Assembly (NCBI GenBank): GCA_028679185.1
Contig: JAJRBZ010000014.1
Span: forward strand, 1-43,636
Source: Methanoregula sp.
GTDB lineage: Archaea; Halobacteriota; Methanomicrobia; Methanomicrobiales; Methanospirillaceae
DNA: 43,636 nt
Direction: 5' to 3'
A program made the translations under genes and the position numbers. Numbering within the stretch: position 1 is the first letter of the stretch; each line of letters opens with the position of its first letter. The notes under the pieces are model-generated. The model was not told where the DNA came from. It ran no database searches and saw only the letters and a list, made by a program, of their open reading frames with translations. Shown here one piece after another: positions 29,302-37,999 of the stretch.

Positions 29302-30390
29302 TCACTCCGAGTACAGTATCCTCACAAGGTTCTGTGCTGATTCGCGCGTTAATCCCATGTCAAATATTGTAAAGCGTTCCGGACGGATAGTTTTTGCCAG
29401 AAGAAGTGCCTCAACGGCAATTGCGTCATCAATTCCAACATCAGCAGGAGTTACCGGGGCACCGATACTTTTTAATGAGTTCCGGATACTCCTCCAGTCT
29501 CCACCATGCAGGTACATAGATATTATAGTCCCGATTCCGCAGCTCTCACCATGGAGCGCCTTACCAGGTGCAAGCTTGTCAAGCGCATGGGAGAACTTGT
29601 GTTCACCCCCGCTTGCCGGTCTGGACGATCCTGCGATACTCATGGCTACTCCGCTGGACACGAGCGCTTTTGTGACAAACCATGCGGACTGCTCCTGGTG
29701 CGGCTTTATCAGGTGGGCATTTTTTACCAGAATCTCAGCCGTCATTCTGGAGAGCGCTATCGCGTACTCACTCATAGGTTCACCTTTAACCCTGTGGGCG
29801 AGCTCCCAGTCCAGAATTGCTGTGTAGTTGGAGATAACATCGGCACACCCGGCAGCAAGGAGCCGGTGAGGTGCAGAGGCAATGATCCCCGTATCTGCGA
29901 TAATAGCGATTGGTGGCTGTGCATCAAGTGATGCATGCCCCTCCACAGTAGGTACTGATGCCCGGGAAGATGCAATACCATCATGCGAAGCCGCAGTGGG
30001 AACAGAAATAAACTGGATATCGAGATTATACGAAACGATCTTTGCAGTATCGATAACCCGCCCACCGCCAATACCTATAACAAAGTCCATTCCTGACGCA
30101 GCTTTTTGTGCCTTTTTGATGATTGAAACACTGATCTCTTCTGCAATGAAAGGTTTTACGCTATAGCTTTTGTTGAGGATCTCCAGGATATTTCGTCCTG
30201 CGAGATCCATTGTACTCTTACCAGATATCAGAAGCGCAGACTTGCCGAGTTTAAGATCTTCACAGACCGAAGGGATCTGCCCAAAAACATCATGCCCGAT
30301 AACGACATCGCGGGGCAGCTGCATCCATTTGGACTTTTCGAAAATCTTCGGTTTGAGTAATTTTATTGCATCTGCGCTCATTCTGATCAT
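29302..30390 (-). CDS. egsA: Glycerol-1-phosphate dehydrogenase
   Basis: A 362-residue enzyme that reduces dihydroxyacetone phosphate to sn-glycerol 1-phosphate, the first committed step to archaeal ether lipids. VIGIGGGRVIDTAKIV binds NAD(P)H, FISVPTAASHDGIAS is the family hallmark, and GGEHKFSHALD and ALHGESCGIGT provide zinc-binding His residues. The start is ATG 30390 or ATG 30381 (three codons in); a TATA box at 30405-30416 places transcription start at or near 30390, so the message is likely leaderless. Confidence 0.96.
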   Translation of the reverse strand: MIRMSADAIKLLKPKIFEKSKWMQLPRDVVIGHDVFGQIPSVCEDLKLGKSALLISGKSTMDLAGRNILEILNKSYSVKPFIAEEISVSIIKKAQKAASGMDFVIGIGGGRVIDTAKIVSYNLDIQFISVPTAASHDGIASSRASVPTVEGHASLDAQPPIAIIADTGIIASAPHRLLAAGCADVISNYTAILDWELAHRVKGEPMSEYAIALSRMTAEILVKNAHLIKPHQEQSAWFVTKALVSSGVAMSIAGSSRPASGGEHKFSHALDKLAPGKALHGESCGIGTIISMYLHGGDWRSIRNSLKSIGAPVTPADVGIDDAIAVEALLLAKTIRPERFTIFDMGLTRESAQNLVRILYSE

Positions 30391-30392
30391 GG

Positions 30393-31259
30393 ATGATTAG
30401 TGATTTCATATACAAATACTACATCTATCCCATCAAGATGGGGCAACCTTACAATATAGTTGATACTCTTACATATGCGGTAATCCTGGTTCTTGGTGTC
30501 TACTTATTGTATCGCTGGATGTCACAATCATCCTGGCTTTCAGATAATGGATTTAAAATTGATACCGGATTTATCCTTGCAACACTTCCATATGTTTTTC
30601 TTGGCGGGGTATTGCGGGTTGTTCAGGATACCGGAATGATAGAAGGGGATCTCCAGTTTTTACTCGTGACCCCGCTTATTTATTTTGTGCTCTTTTTTTA
30701 TACCATTACGATGCTGTTTCTTTCCCGCTATATTACTCTTCAGGGACTGACCAGGAATTTTCTCACTTTTTATGCATTTGCCGGCATTATGTCGACATTT
30801 GTCGTTTCACTTATTCTGCTGGCATGGGGAATCAACCACACCTATGTCGATCTCTTTGTCTTGACCATCATCCCTCTTATGGCAATAACTGCCACTCTGC
30901 TTGTCTGGGCATGTATGCGCTATGTCCTCCGCTGGAAATATGTAACCGATCCTCTCTACCTGACACTACTATTTGGTCAGTTGCTGGATGCAAGTGCGAC
31001 AAGTTACGGAATCGATCTTCACCCGTCAGTCAGCTATATCGAACAGCATGTCGTAGGTTCAGGCCTAATTGAGCTGACCAATACCGCATTTGTGATGTTC
31101 CCTTTAAAACTGGTCGTGCTCTTTCCGGCAATCTATATTATGGAGCTGTACCGCAAAGAGGCAAATCCTGCATTCTGGCATCTCGTGCTGCTCGCTATGA
31201 TCGTAGTTGGTTTTGCTCCTGGAATCCGGGATATGACGCGGATGGTACTGTATGTCTGA
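30393..31259 (+). CDS. DUF63 family membrane protein
   Basis: A 288-residue archaeal protein with seven to eight membrane helices. The N-terminus FIYKYYIYPI and YNIVDTLTYAVIL match the DUF63 family. Function unknown. A helix loop contains a conserved DASATSYGID segment (about 200-209). Its start is two bases from the divergent egsA start; the sequence taattttatt about 30 bases upstream could be its TATA box. It overlaps the next gene by eight bases. Confidence 0.88.
   Translation: MISDFIYKYYIYPIKMGQPYNIVDTLTYAVILVLGVYLLYRWMSQSSWLSDNGFKIDTGFILATLPYVFLGGVLRVVQDTGMIEGDLQFLLVTPLIYFVLFFYTITMLFLSRYITLQGLTRNFLTFYAFAGIMSTFVVSLILLAWGINHTYVDLFVLTIIPLMAITATLLVWACMRYVLRWKYVTDPLYLTLLFGQLLDASATSYGIDLHPSVSYIEQHVVGSGLIELTNTAFVMFPLKLVVLFPAIYIMELYRKEANPAFWHLVLLAMIVVGFAPGIRDMTRMVLYV
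30405..30416 (-). promoter_or_regulatory. TATA box for G1P dehydrogenase, inside the neighbouring coding region
   Basis: On the minus strand TTTGTATATGAA lies about 20-26 bases before the ATG at 30390. It overlaps codons 5-8 of the divergent DUF63 gene, because the two start codons are only two bases apart. Confidence 0.55.
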
Positions 31260-31818
31260 TTCTCCGTTGACGAATGCGATCATTATTATTTTTCTTCTTT
31301 TTTGTGCCACGATCACGGTTGGCTGGGTCGGGACAATGCAAAATCCGGCAATTGGCGAAGACCTTATGAAAATCTTTGAAAAAGATGTTGCAGATCAGAT
31401 CAAGGGAAAAGAATCCCCTGAAATCTTTGTGAAACTCTTTTTCAACAATCTTGAGGTATGCCTCCTCCTATTCTTAGGAGGGGCATCATTTGGCATCCTT
31501 ACGATATTTATCATGAGCCTGAACGGTATCCTTATAGGAGCTATTATGGAAATCGTTCGCAAGGATCATTCCGTCGCCTTTGTCGCCGCTGCAATCCTGC
31601 CTCATGGCATCTTTGAGATTCCTGCGTTCATTCTTTCAGGAGCACTCGGAATTATGCTTGCCCAGTCACTTATCTCAGAGTGGTACTTCCAGACAGACAC
31701 GAATGAGAATGCACAGAAATTTGCCCGGCTGTTTATCCTATATGTCCTACCTCTCGTTGCAATTGCTGCATTTGTCGAGGCTTTTATTACACCAATAGTC
31801 ATACATTTAGTAGCTTAG
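31252..31818 (+). CDS. SpoIIM-like (stage II sporulation protein M / DUF95) membrane protein
   Basis: A 188-residue protein with four to five membrane helices. FFNNLEVCLLLFLGGASFGI, NGILIGAIM and ILPHGIFEIPAFILSGALG are the family's characteristic stretches. In archaea it has no sporulation role; its function is unknown, perhaps linked to membrane organisation or a transporter. It overlaps DUF63 and ends 12 bases before proS, so the three likely share one transcript. Confidence 0.88.
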   Translation: MSDSPLTNAIIIIFLLFCATITVGWVGTMQNPAIGEDLMKIFEKDVADQIKGKESPEIFVKLFFNNLEVCLLLFLGGASFGILTIFIMSLNGILIGAIMEIVRKDHSVAFVAAAILPHGIFEIPAFILSGALGIMLAQSLISEWYFQTDTNENAQKFARLFILYVLPLVAIAAFVEAFITPIVIHLVA

Positions 31819-31830
31819 AGGATCTGATTC

Positions 31831-33267
31831 ATGGATGATGACGCGGGCGCCCTGCCATTAAAGGAAGACTTTTCTGCGTGGTATAACGAGATCTTGTGGC
31901 GGGCCGAGATTATGGACGTCCGCTACCCTGTCAAGGGATTGTATGTCTGGTATCCCTACGGTTTCGCAATACGAAAATTCGTGTACCAGAGACTCCGCGA
32001 TCTTCTTGACCGCGACCACCAGGAAACACTTTTTCCCCTCCTGATTCCTGAACAGGAATTCATGAAGGAGGCAGAACACATCAAAGGATTCGAAGATGAG
32101 GTATACTGGGTTACACATGGCGGGACAACCCCACTTGATGTTAAGCTTGCGCTACGTCCGACAAGTGAGACTGCCATCTATCCTATGTATGCCCTCTGGG
32201 TCCGCTCACACGCGGATTTGCCCATGAAATATTACCAGATTGTAAATACATTCCGTTACGAGACCAAACAGACCCGACCGTTGATACGTTTAAGAGAGAT
32301 TACATCGTTTAAGGAAGCACATACAGTCCATGCCACCTGGGAGGAAGCTTCTGAACAAGTTGAGGAGGCAATCCGCCTCTACCGTGAATTCTATAACGGG
32401 CTCTGCATTCCGACACTCGTATCAAAACGTCCGGACTGGGATAAGTTCCCTGGCGCTGATTACACGATCGCAGTTGATGCAATCATGCCAAATGGCAAAA
32501 CGCTCCAGATTGGCACAGTACACCATCTGGCCGATCACTTCTCCCGTACATTCAACATCACGTACGAAGACAAAAATGGCGAGCAGAAATTCGGTCAGCA
32601 GACTTGTTACGGTATTTCGGAGCGGTCGATTGCAGCCCTGATAAGCATACATGGCGATGATAAAGGACTTATTCTCCCTCCGTCAGTTGCCACGCTCCAG
32701 GTCGTTATTGTCCCGATTACGATTGGAAAACGCCATGAGGATGTGATGACAGCGGCACGGAAACTGCATACTGAACTCACCGCAGCCGGTTTTCGGGTAA
32801 AACTTGACAGCCGCGACATGCGTCCCGGCGCGAAATACTACTGGTGGGAACTTCGGGGCGTCCCGCTGCGGCTTGAACTGGGACCAAGGGATCTGGATGC
32901 AGGAAAAGTCATGGCAGTGAATCGGATTGGCAGGAAGACATCAATTGATCTCTCAACCGTGACAGAAGATGTGTCGCGCCTGCTGAGTGAGATCACGGAT
33001 GCTCTCCGTACCCGTGCTGAAGATCACACCCGTTCCCACCTTTGCTGCGCACCATCACTTGATGTGCTTAAGGTGAAGCTCGATGAAGGAAAAGTTGGAG
33101 TTGTCCAGTGGTGTCAGGAAAAAAGGTGTGCTGACAGAATCGAAGAGCATACAAACGCCAGCATCCTTGGTACGGATGTGCGTTCACAGTATGTTCCTGA
33201 GACTGAAGGTATATGTATTGGGTGCGGGAACCCCGGCAAACCGACACTGGTCGGAAGGGCGTATTGA
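31831..33267 (+). CDS. proS: Prolyl-tRNA synthetase (archaeal/eukaryotic type)
   Basis: A 478-residue class II synthetase. Motif 2 region [20 protein letters not shown] (about 140-159), motif 1 with [14 protein letters not shown], and motif 3 with [12 protein letters not shown] (about 345) are visible. The C-terminal zinc-binding part has CC ... C ... CIGCGNPGK and the protein ends in Tyr, as in this type. It has no editing domain insert. GAGGA is eight to nine bases before the ATG. A tRNA-Pro gene is in the same window but 20 kb away. Confidence 0.97.
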   Translation: MDDDAGALPLKEDFSAWYNEILWRAEIMDVRYPVKGLYVWYPYGFAIRKFVYQRLRDLLDRDHQETLFPLLIPEQEFMKEAEHIKGFEDEVYWVTHGGTTPLDVKLALRPTSETAIYPMYALWVRSHADLPMKYYQIVNTFRYETKQTRPLIRLREITSFKEAHTVHATWEEASEQVEEAIRLYREFYNGLCIPTLVSKRPDWDKFPGADYTIAVDAIMPNGKTLQIGTVHHLADHFSRTFNITYEDKNGEQKFGQQTCYGISERSIAALISIHGDDKGLILPPSVATLQVVIVPITIGKRHEDVMTAARKLHTELTAAGFRVKLDSRDMRPGAKYYWWELRGVPLRLELGPRDLDAGKVMAVNRIGRKTSIDLSTVTEDVSRLLSEITDALRTRAEDHTRSHLCCAPSLDVLKVKLDEGKVGVVQWCQEKRCADRIEEHTNASILGTDVRSQYVPETEGICIGCGNPGKPTLVGRAY

Positions 33268-33378
33268 AATAAGGCTGTAAGGCGGTATCATTTCTCACAT
33301 TTTTAATGATTTTTCAGCCTGATGGACTACTGGTATGAATGCTCTGGTTCGCAACTGACACATTGTTTGTCCCGGTTC

Positions 33379-33387
33379 TTTTTTTTT
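33379..33387 (+). terminator. T-run terminator after proS
   Basis: Nine consecutive T about 110 bases after the proS stop and before the next gene at 33433. Nothing else is evident in the 165-base gap. Confidence 0.5.
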
Positions 33388-33432
33388 ACTGGTACAGCAC
33401 ATTATTATTAAAAATTTTCTGAGGCGGCTGCA

Positions 33433-34764
33433 GTGAATAAAAAATCCCAGAACTCCGGCATTGCATATATTCCCGAGAGGTACAAACAGCAGATAGAAGC
33501 AAAGAAACGACGGCGGTTTGTCAAAAAAATTGCGATAATCTGTGTATTTCTTGCGACATGCATAGTGTTGTATCTGGAACTGAGTGGGTTATTACCGGAA
33601 CTTGATCAAATCCCATTCTCACTTCCTGGATCTTTAGTACCTTCTCCGGAAATTTCACCAGCCACTCCACCGGGTGATTCTCTGAGAACTCTCACATATA
33701 ACGGAACTGCCGGAGAGGATACTGGAATCAGTACAGGAAATGGTGTACCTGACCAGCCAACCCGTAATATGCTATCCCCGGCGAATGCAACCGGTTTTCT
33801 TCGTCTGGATTATCCGACACCCGCATATACTCTCATCAGTGTCAATGTAACCAATCGGTATCTATACCGGAGCTTGTACGAGTTCAGGGTCAGACTCTCC
33901 AATGCAACACCAGCTGATACCGGGTTTACTGCATTTATCGATGCCATTACCGGTGATCTCTATACACCAGGACAGGAAAATGCGAAAATCACTGCTGATC
34001 AGGCAAAAATTCTCATACAAGAATCTTTTTTCAGCCTTTATCCCGACAATATCAGGTTGAGATACAACAATAATACGGATACTATACGGGCATGGATTTT
34101 TACATTGTACCGTGAGAACGCAGAGATTCTTACCGGAACCATGGACCCGGACACCGGCGAAATTGTTTCATTCTCCCGCAGTATACAGTTCGAGGGCAGG
34201 CAGGCAAATCCATTGTTGGATATCAACGCCGCAGAAAAAATTGCAGATCGCTATATTGTCGAGAAAAACAGGGTTCCGCTCCCTCTTAATATGAGTGAGG
34301 CAAGGTACGATCCACTGGAATTTCCCCAAAAAACGGTGGCAGGGCAGTACGTGTTTGTTTACAACCGGATCGTCCAGGACATTCCCTGTGATAACGATGG
34401 GTTTACCATTTCGGTTGATTCGATAACCGGGGATGTCACAGGTTATTACCGGCGCTGGTTCACGCCGGACAGTGCATTTTCCGTGGCCCCCGCTCCTCTT
34501 GTGTCACGATCCGCGGCGATATTTACTGTATTGAAAAAGGCTCAGGAAAAGTACCCGACATCAGTTATCGAGATTCTTTCTGCAGAAATCCGTTGGAAAG
34601 ACCAGTACCCGACAGGAAGTATTCCCCGGCCAGGAACTATTCCGCTTGCCTGGAAGGTACAATTTACCGATGAGATTATCCATGCAAAGGAGACGCGCGT
34701 CACTGCAACAGGCTGGGTTGATGTGCAGACAGGAAAAATTATTGAATTTTATTACCAGCACTAA
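33433..34764 (+). CDS. Membrane-anchored protein with PepSY/YcdB-like repeats
   Basis: A 443-residue protein of unknown function. It starts at GTG 33433 with GAGGCGG about 10 bases upstream. A basic N-terminus (KKRRRFVKK) precedes one membrane helix (about 33-52), so most of the protein lies outside the cell. A Pro/Thr/Ser-rich linker (about 60-120) is followed by two or three PepSY/YcdB-like units, each with a strand ending in DAITGDLY, DPDTGEIV or DSITGDVTGYY (about 170, 238, 335), and a final DVQTGKIIEFYY. Such domains often inhibit or bind proteases or metals outside the cell; that role here is inference. No operon partner. Confidence 0.65.
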   Translation: MNKKSQNSGIAYIPERYKQQIEAKKRRRFVKKIAIICVFLATCIVLYLELSGLLPELDQIPFSLPGSLVPSPEISPATPPGDSLRTLTYNGTAGEDTGISTGNGVPDQPTRNMLSPANATGFLRLDYPTPAYTLISVNVTNRYLYRSLYEFRVRLSNATPADTGFTAFIDAITGDLYTPGQENAKITADQAKILIQESFFSLYPDNIRLRYNNNTDTIRAWIFTLYRENAEILTGTMDPDTGEIVSFSRSIQFEGRQANPLLDINAAEKIADRYIVEKNRVPLPLNMSEARYDPLEFPQKTVAGQYVFVYNRIVQDIPCDNDGFTISVDSITGDVTGYYRRWFTPDSAFSVAPAPLVSRSAAIFTVLKKAQEKYPTSVIEILSAEIRWKDQYPTGSIPRPGTIPLAWKVQFTDEIIHAKETRVTATGWVDVQTGKIIEFYYQH

Positions 34765-35023
34765 TCCTTTTTCGCTCTTGAGATGCCTTTTTAAGTAAAA
34801 TGCGAAAATTCACACTTCAGTCAAGGTGTGTAATATGTGCTTTTTACTTCAGACTGGATCACCGTAAAAAATTTCAGGGCGCCCGAATTGGGGCTGTACA
34901 GGAAGCGAAAAACACCTCTGGGTGAAAAAGCATATAACTACATTTCTTGAGAATAGTTCTTTTTAAAAAAACTTCATGGCCAATTATACAGGCAACAAAA
35001 TTACCTGAAAAATTGATGAGAGA
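34765..35023. other. Convergent intergenic region with short hairpins
   Basis: Between two convergent genes. A CACC/GGTG hairpin at 34913-34924 has TTTTT after it on the minus strand and may end transcription of the zinc-ribbon gene. A GCCC/GGGC hairpin lies near 34879-34894 and a CACAC/GTGTG pair near 34811-34831. I find no credible ORF. Confidence 0.35.
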
Positions 35024-35479
35024 TTAGCACCGGTCGCACGCATACAAGACTGTGAGCTGTGTCCTGCGAATATCCCCGCAGATTGATTTCTTACCACCGC
35101 GGAAGAATAATTTTTTGCATTTCGCACAGTACTTGGGCATGATCTGATCCCAAATGGTCATGGGGATCTCAAGAGCGAAATCTGTTTTTGTCCATTCTTC
35201 CGGTGGTGCGTCCGCATTCTGTTCGTAGGTTTTGATAAACTCCATGATTTGGTGAGGAGAGACGCCAAGGTCAACAAATTTCTTGAAGACAAAATAATTA
35301 AAGATAAGCCACGACAGATCCGAGCGATCGAGGATTCCCTCATACTCCCCGAATGACTCGTCAAATTCTTCGAGGGAACAGCCGCAGAGCGGGCATTTTC
35401 CGCCTACGAGTTCGTCAAGAAAAACCTCTTCCTGGCACCCCGGACATGTCGTGTGCGGGGATTGCATGCGTGATGTCAT
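35024..35479 (-). CDS. Zinc-ribbon protein of unknown function
   Basis: A 151-residue protein with two likely zinc sites: CPGC ... CPLCG at about 13-36 and YCAKCKK ... CGD ... CDRC at about 116-151. The middle is helical and acidic-aromatic (FDESFGEYEGIL, SWLIFNYFVFKKF). I recognise no catalytic motif. It may be restricted to methanogens. An alternative start is the Met at residue 5. It stands alone, with gaps of over 150 bases on both sides. Confidence 0.7.
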   Translation of the reverse strand: MTSRMQSPHTTCPGCQEEVFLDELVGGKCPLCGCSLEEFDESFGEYEGILDRSDLSWLIFNYFVFKKFVDLGVSPHQIMEFIKTYEQNADAPPEEWTKTDFALEIPMTIWDQIMPKYCAKCKKLFFRGGKKSICGDIRRTQLTVLYACDRC

Positions 35480-35634
35480 TGTATCTCCAGTGCTGAAATG
35501 TATCGATGTTTGATGCTACTGGTTTTAAAAACCGTGAGGATGATTGAAGCTTGAGATTAGTATTGGACGGGTCTGCACATATAGATATCATCTGTACACT
35601 AGATTCCCCGTAAATTCTTTTTATGGGATGTAAA

Positions 35635-35943
35635 TTAATCTGCGTTCAGGTCTTCGCGTTCCATTACCAGCGATCCGAAGACCACTTTTTCAAGAACCTG
35701 TGCAACATACTTGATGTGCATCGCTTTTTCCAGATCTTCATTCCTGTGGACATCTGCATAGAGTTGCAGCCGCATAAGCGAGAACCGGAACCGGTCAAGA
35801 GTGTCATCATCAAGTTTCATTGCTTCACGGTAAATCGGTTCGAGCAGGTCGGGAAATACAAGCGGATTTTCAAGGCAGGCGATGACACCGCTATATATGG
35901 GGAGTGGCAGTTCCTTCCCGGATAAAATCCGCAGGTAATCCAT
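35635..35943 (-). CDS. Conserved helical protein of unknown function, cotranscribed with Mrp
   Basis: A 102-residue, mostly helical soluble protein with no recognisable motif (starts MDYLRILSGKELPLPIY). It begins three bases after the Mrp stop, so it must be in the same operon. It resembles no family I can name; a role with Mrp in iron-sulfur cluster handling would be a guess from position only. Confidence 0.65.
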   Translation of the reverse strand: MDYLRILSGKELPLPIYSGVIACLENPLVFPDLLEPIYREAMKLDDDTLDRFRFSLMRLQLYADVHRNEDLEKAMHIKYVAQVLEKVVFGSLVMEREDLNAD

Positions 35944-35946
35944 CTC

Positions 35947-36840
35947 TTATCCCTCGACGACTTTTATGAGCGCTTCCATCACTTTGTCTACACTTGCCCA
36001 CGTTGGATTTTCACCACGTCGTATAATGAAGGGTCTCCCTTCGTCTCCTGCTTTGCGCATCTCAATATCAAGTGGAATGGAGCCGAGAAACGGAATGTTG
36101 AGTTCTTCTGCTATCTTTTTACCGCCACCCTTGCCAAAGAGGTCAATTTTTTCTCCGCAGTGTGGACAGGTCATTCCGCTCATGTTCTCGATAATCCCAA
36201 GGACAGGGACTTCAAGTTTCTGGATAAATTTAACTGATTTCCGGGCATCAAGTGTCGCAACATCCTGGGGTGTGGTAACAATAACTGCACCACTAAGATT
36301 GGGGGCAATTTGGGCAATGGTAAGCGCTTCATCCCCGGTTCCCGGTGGAAGGTCAACAACAAGGTAGTCCAGACTCCCCCAGTTCACATCTGTAAGAAAC
36401 TGCTGTATTGCAGCCATCTTCATCGGACCTCTCCAGATGATCGGTGTATTTGCATCTGGCAGGAGGAAAGCCATCGATATGACCGAAAGCATGCCGGTGA
36501 CGTGAACGGGTTCGATCATTTCGCCAATCATGGCAAGTTTATGTTCCTCAATACCCAGCATCTTCGGGATGTTAGGGCCATGCATGTCAAGATCTAAAAG
36601 CCCGACCCTGAATCCATGGTTGGAAAGAGCATATGCAAGGTTCACCGAAACAGTGGATTTACCTACGCCACCTTTTCCCGAAAGGACCATAATAACGTGT
36701 TTGACGTCAACCATTGCCCTGGGGGGGAGATCGGTTGGCCCGCTTTTTGCCGATGAACACGTGGTAGCGGTCGGGCAGCTTGAACAATCATTTTTACATT
36801 CCTCGTCTGCACCATTCTTCCTGGCATCTTTTTTTGTCAT
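35947..36840 (-). CDS. Mrp/Nbp35 family iron-sulfur carrier ATPase
   Basis: A 297-residue P-loop protein. The deviant Walker A GKGGVGKST lies at about 55-63, the switch DLDMHGPNIPKMLG at about 82-95, and VDLPPGTGDEALT further on. The C-terminal CPHCG (about 225) is the CxxC that bridges an Fe-S cluster between two subunits; an extra N-terminal Cys group (CKNDCSSCPTATTC, about 16-29) resembles that of Nbp35. It probably carries [4Fe-4S] clusters to target enzymes. Overlaps the TrmO stop (ATGA). Confidence 0.93.
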   Translation of the reverse strand: MTKKDARKNGADEECKNDCSSCPTATTCSSAKSGPTDLPPRAMVDVKHVIMVLSGKGGVGKSTVSVNLAYALSNHGFRVGLLDLDMHGPNIPKMLGIEEHKLAMIGEMIEPVHVTGMLSVISMAFLLPDANTPIIWRGPMKMAAIQQFLTDVNWGSLDYLVVDLPPGTGDEALTIAQIAPNLSGAVIVTTPQDVATLDARKSVKFIQKLEVPVLGIIENMSGMTCPHCGEKIDLFGKGGGKKIAEELNIPFLGSIPLDIEMRKAGDEGRPFIIRRGENPTWASVDKVMEALIKVVEG

Positions 36841-37391
36841 GGTTCGCCTCTTAAAAAATGTGATTCTGTACTCTCATCAGTTATCCTTCGCATGCAATAA
36901 AGATGTGGAGATGGCTGCAACAAAGAGCAGTTTTTTTTTTCCCTTACGCAATCGATGGTGGCTGAATATGGTTTGATATCAAGTACCGGTGTTCCATCAA
37001 GCGCATCAAGTCCCCGTAAAATCAGCCTTTTTCCTTCGCGACGGATAAGGTCAACAATTCCAATTCCGATCGGATTCGGGCGGTCTGGAGAGCGTGTTAC
37101 AAATACTCCATGTTCAATCCCGGTATGAGGGGAAGTCGCTTTCAGGGTTGCACGATCAGAGAGGTCGAGCCAGTACAGGACAATCAGGTGCGGATGGTGC
37201 TCCACATCCTGCAATGCATCGGTAAATTCCGGGAGTATTTCCAGCGTAGATTCCACGTCAGATAACCTGCCCTGCCGCGGGGCATCACCATGTTCACGAA
37301 AAGGTGAGTGTATTATTCCGACAGGTTTCAATTCAAAAGGCCCCAGGACCGCTATCATAGATTCATCCCTTTCCATATCTTTTTTAGACAT
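36837..37391 (-). CDS. trmO: TrmO-like tRNA methyltransferase (t6A37 N6-methylation)
   Basis: A protein of up to 184 residues with the TsaA/TrmO beta-barrel: PVGIIHSPFREHGDAPRQ, the HPHLIVLYW strand, TRSPDRPNPIGI and GLDALDGTPVLDIKPY, all hallmark motifs. It methylates the N6 of threonylcarbamoyl-adenosine 37 in tRNA, using SAM. The start is one of three Met codons (37391, 37376, 37358); 37358 has an AAAGGGA-like site, while 37391 agrees best with the TATA box at 37425-37434. The frame open to 37436 runs into the promoter and is not used. Confidence 0.9.
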   Translation of the reverse strand: MSKKDMERDESMIAVLGPFELKPVGIIHSPFREHGDAPRQGRLSDVESTLEILPEFTDALQDVEHHPHLIVLYWLDLSDRATLKATSPHTGIEHGVFVTRSPDRPNPIGIGIVDLIRREGKRLILRGLDALDGTPVLDIKPYSATIDCVREKKNCSLLQPSPHLYCMRRITDESTESHFLRGEP

Positions 37392-37424
37392 AAGAGACAG
37401 TGGAAAAAGAAAGGACAACAATAT

Positions 37425-37434
37425 GTTTATATTC
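37425..37434. promoter_or_regulatory. Shared TATA box between trmO and PEBP gene
   Basis: gtttatattc reads as a TATA-like box on both strands. It lies about 29 bases before the PEBP ATG at 37458 (leaderless) and about 38 bases before ATG 37391 of trmO. It is the only clear candidate in this 66-base divergent gap. Confidence 0.45.
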
Positions 37435-37457
37435 ACATGCCTGGTTTTTTAATAATA

Positions 37458-37910
37458 ATGGACCGACTTGTTGTCTCACTGGATTTTCTTGAATTTCCAC
37501 CCACCCATACATGCGATGGAGAAAACCTTTCGCCCCGCCTTACCCTCAAGGGGTTGAAAGCATCATCAGTTGCTGTTATGATCTTCAACCCGTTCGAAAA
37601 ATCCTGTTGTTCTTTCACTCCGTGGATCATCTGGAATATCCCTCCTGTACAGCAGATACCTCCCGGAATCCCGCCCGGAGGCAGGGTCACTTCACCCATC
37701 CCGGCTGTGCAGGGCATAACGGACTATGGGACTATCGGCTATAAGGGTCCGTGTCCCCCGCATGGCCAGATGATACGGTATCAGTTCAGGGTGTATGGAC
37801 TGGATGCGATGCTTGATCTCCCCGCCGGATCCAACAAACATGAGCTTATAACAGCAATGAGAGGACATGTGATCCAGTTTGGCGATACGGCCGCAATATG
37901 TTCACGATAA
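37458..37910 (+). CDS. PEBP family protein (YbhB/YbcL-like), first of a tandem pair
   Basis: A 150-residue protein of the phosphatidylethanolamine-binding/Raf-kinase-inhibitor-like family. THTCDGENLSPRL (about 16-28), PWIIWNIPP, the GTIGYKGPCPP ligand-pocket motif and YQFRVYGLDA are present. In the usual core D-P-D-A-P motif position this copy has FNPFEKSCCSF, so the pocket is altered. Its cellular role in archaea is unknown. I start it at ATG 37458; an ATG at 37437 would put the codon next to the TATA box. A close relative follows 89 bases later. Confidence 0.87.
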   Translation: MDRLVVSLDFLEFPPTHTCDGENLSPRLTLKGLKASSVAVMIFNPFEKSCCSFTPWIIWNIPPVQQIPPGIPPGGRVTSPIPAVQGITDYGTIGYKGPCPPHGQMIRYQFRVYGLDAMLDLPAGSNKHELITAMRGHVIQFGDTAAICSR

Positions 37911-37949
37911 TCAGGTTTACTGTTTTTATGGTGTACCGCTGTGCTAACT

Positions 37950-37958
37950 TTTATTATA
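37950..37958 (+). promoter_or_regulatory. TATA box and ribosome-binding site for second PEBP gene
   Basis: ttattatacc at 37951-37960 lies about 45 bases before the ATG at 38000, and GGAGGT at 37984-37989 is ten bases upstream of it. The second copy thus has its own promoter and a strong Shine-Dalgarno, unlike the first copy. Confidence 0.5.
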
Positions 37959-37999
37959 CCACCAGTGTATCATCCCAATAACCGGAGGTAAAAATCAGT

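Noticed and set aside
34790-34960. Possible structured small RNA between the PepSY-like and zinc-ribbon genes
   Set aside because: The three hairpins have stems of only four to five base pairs and I could not form a larger fold, nor find box C/D or H/ACA elements; kept only as an intergenic note.
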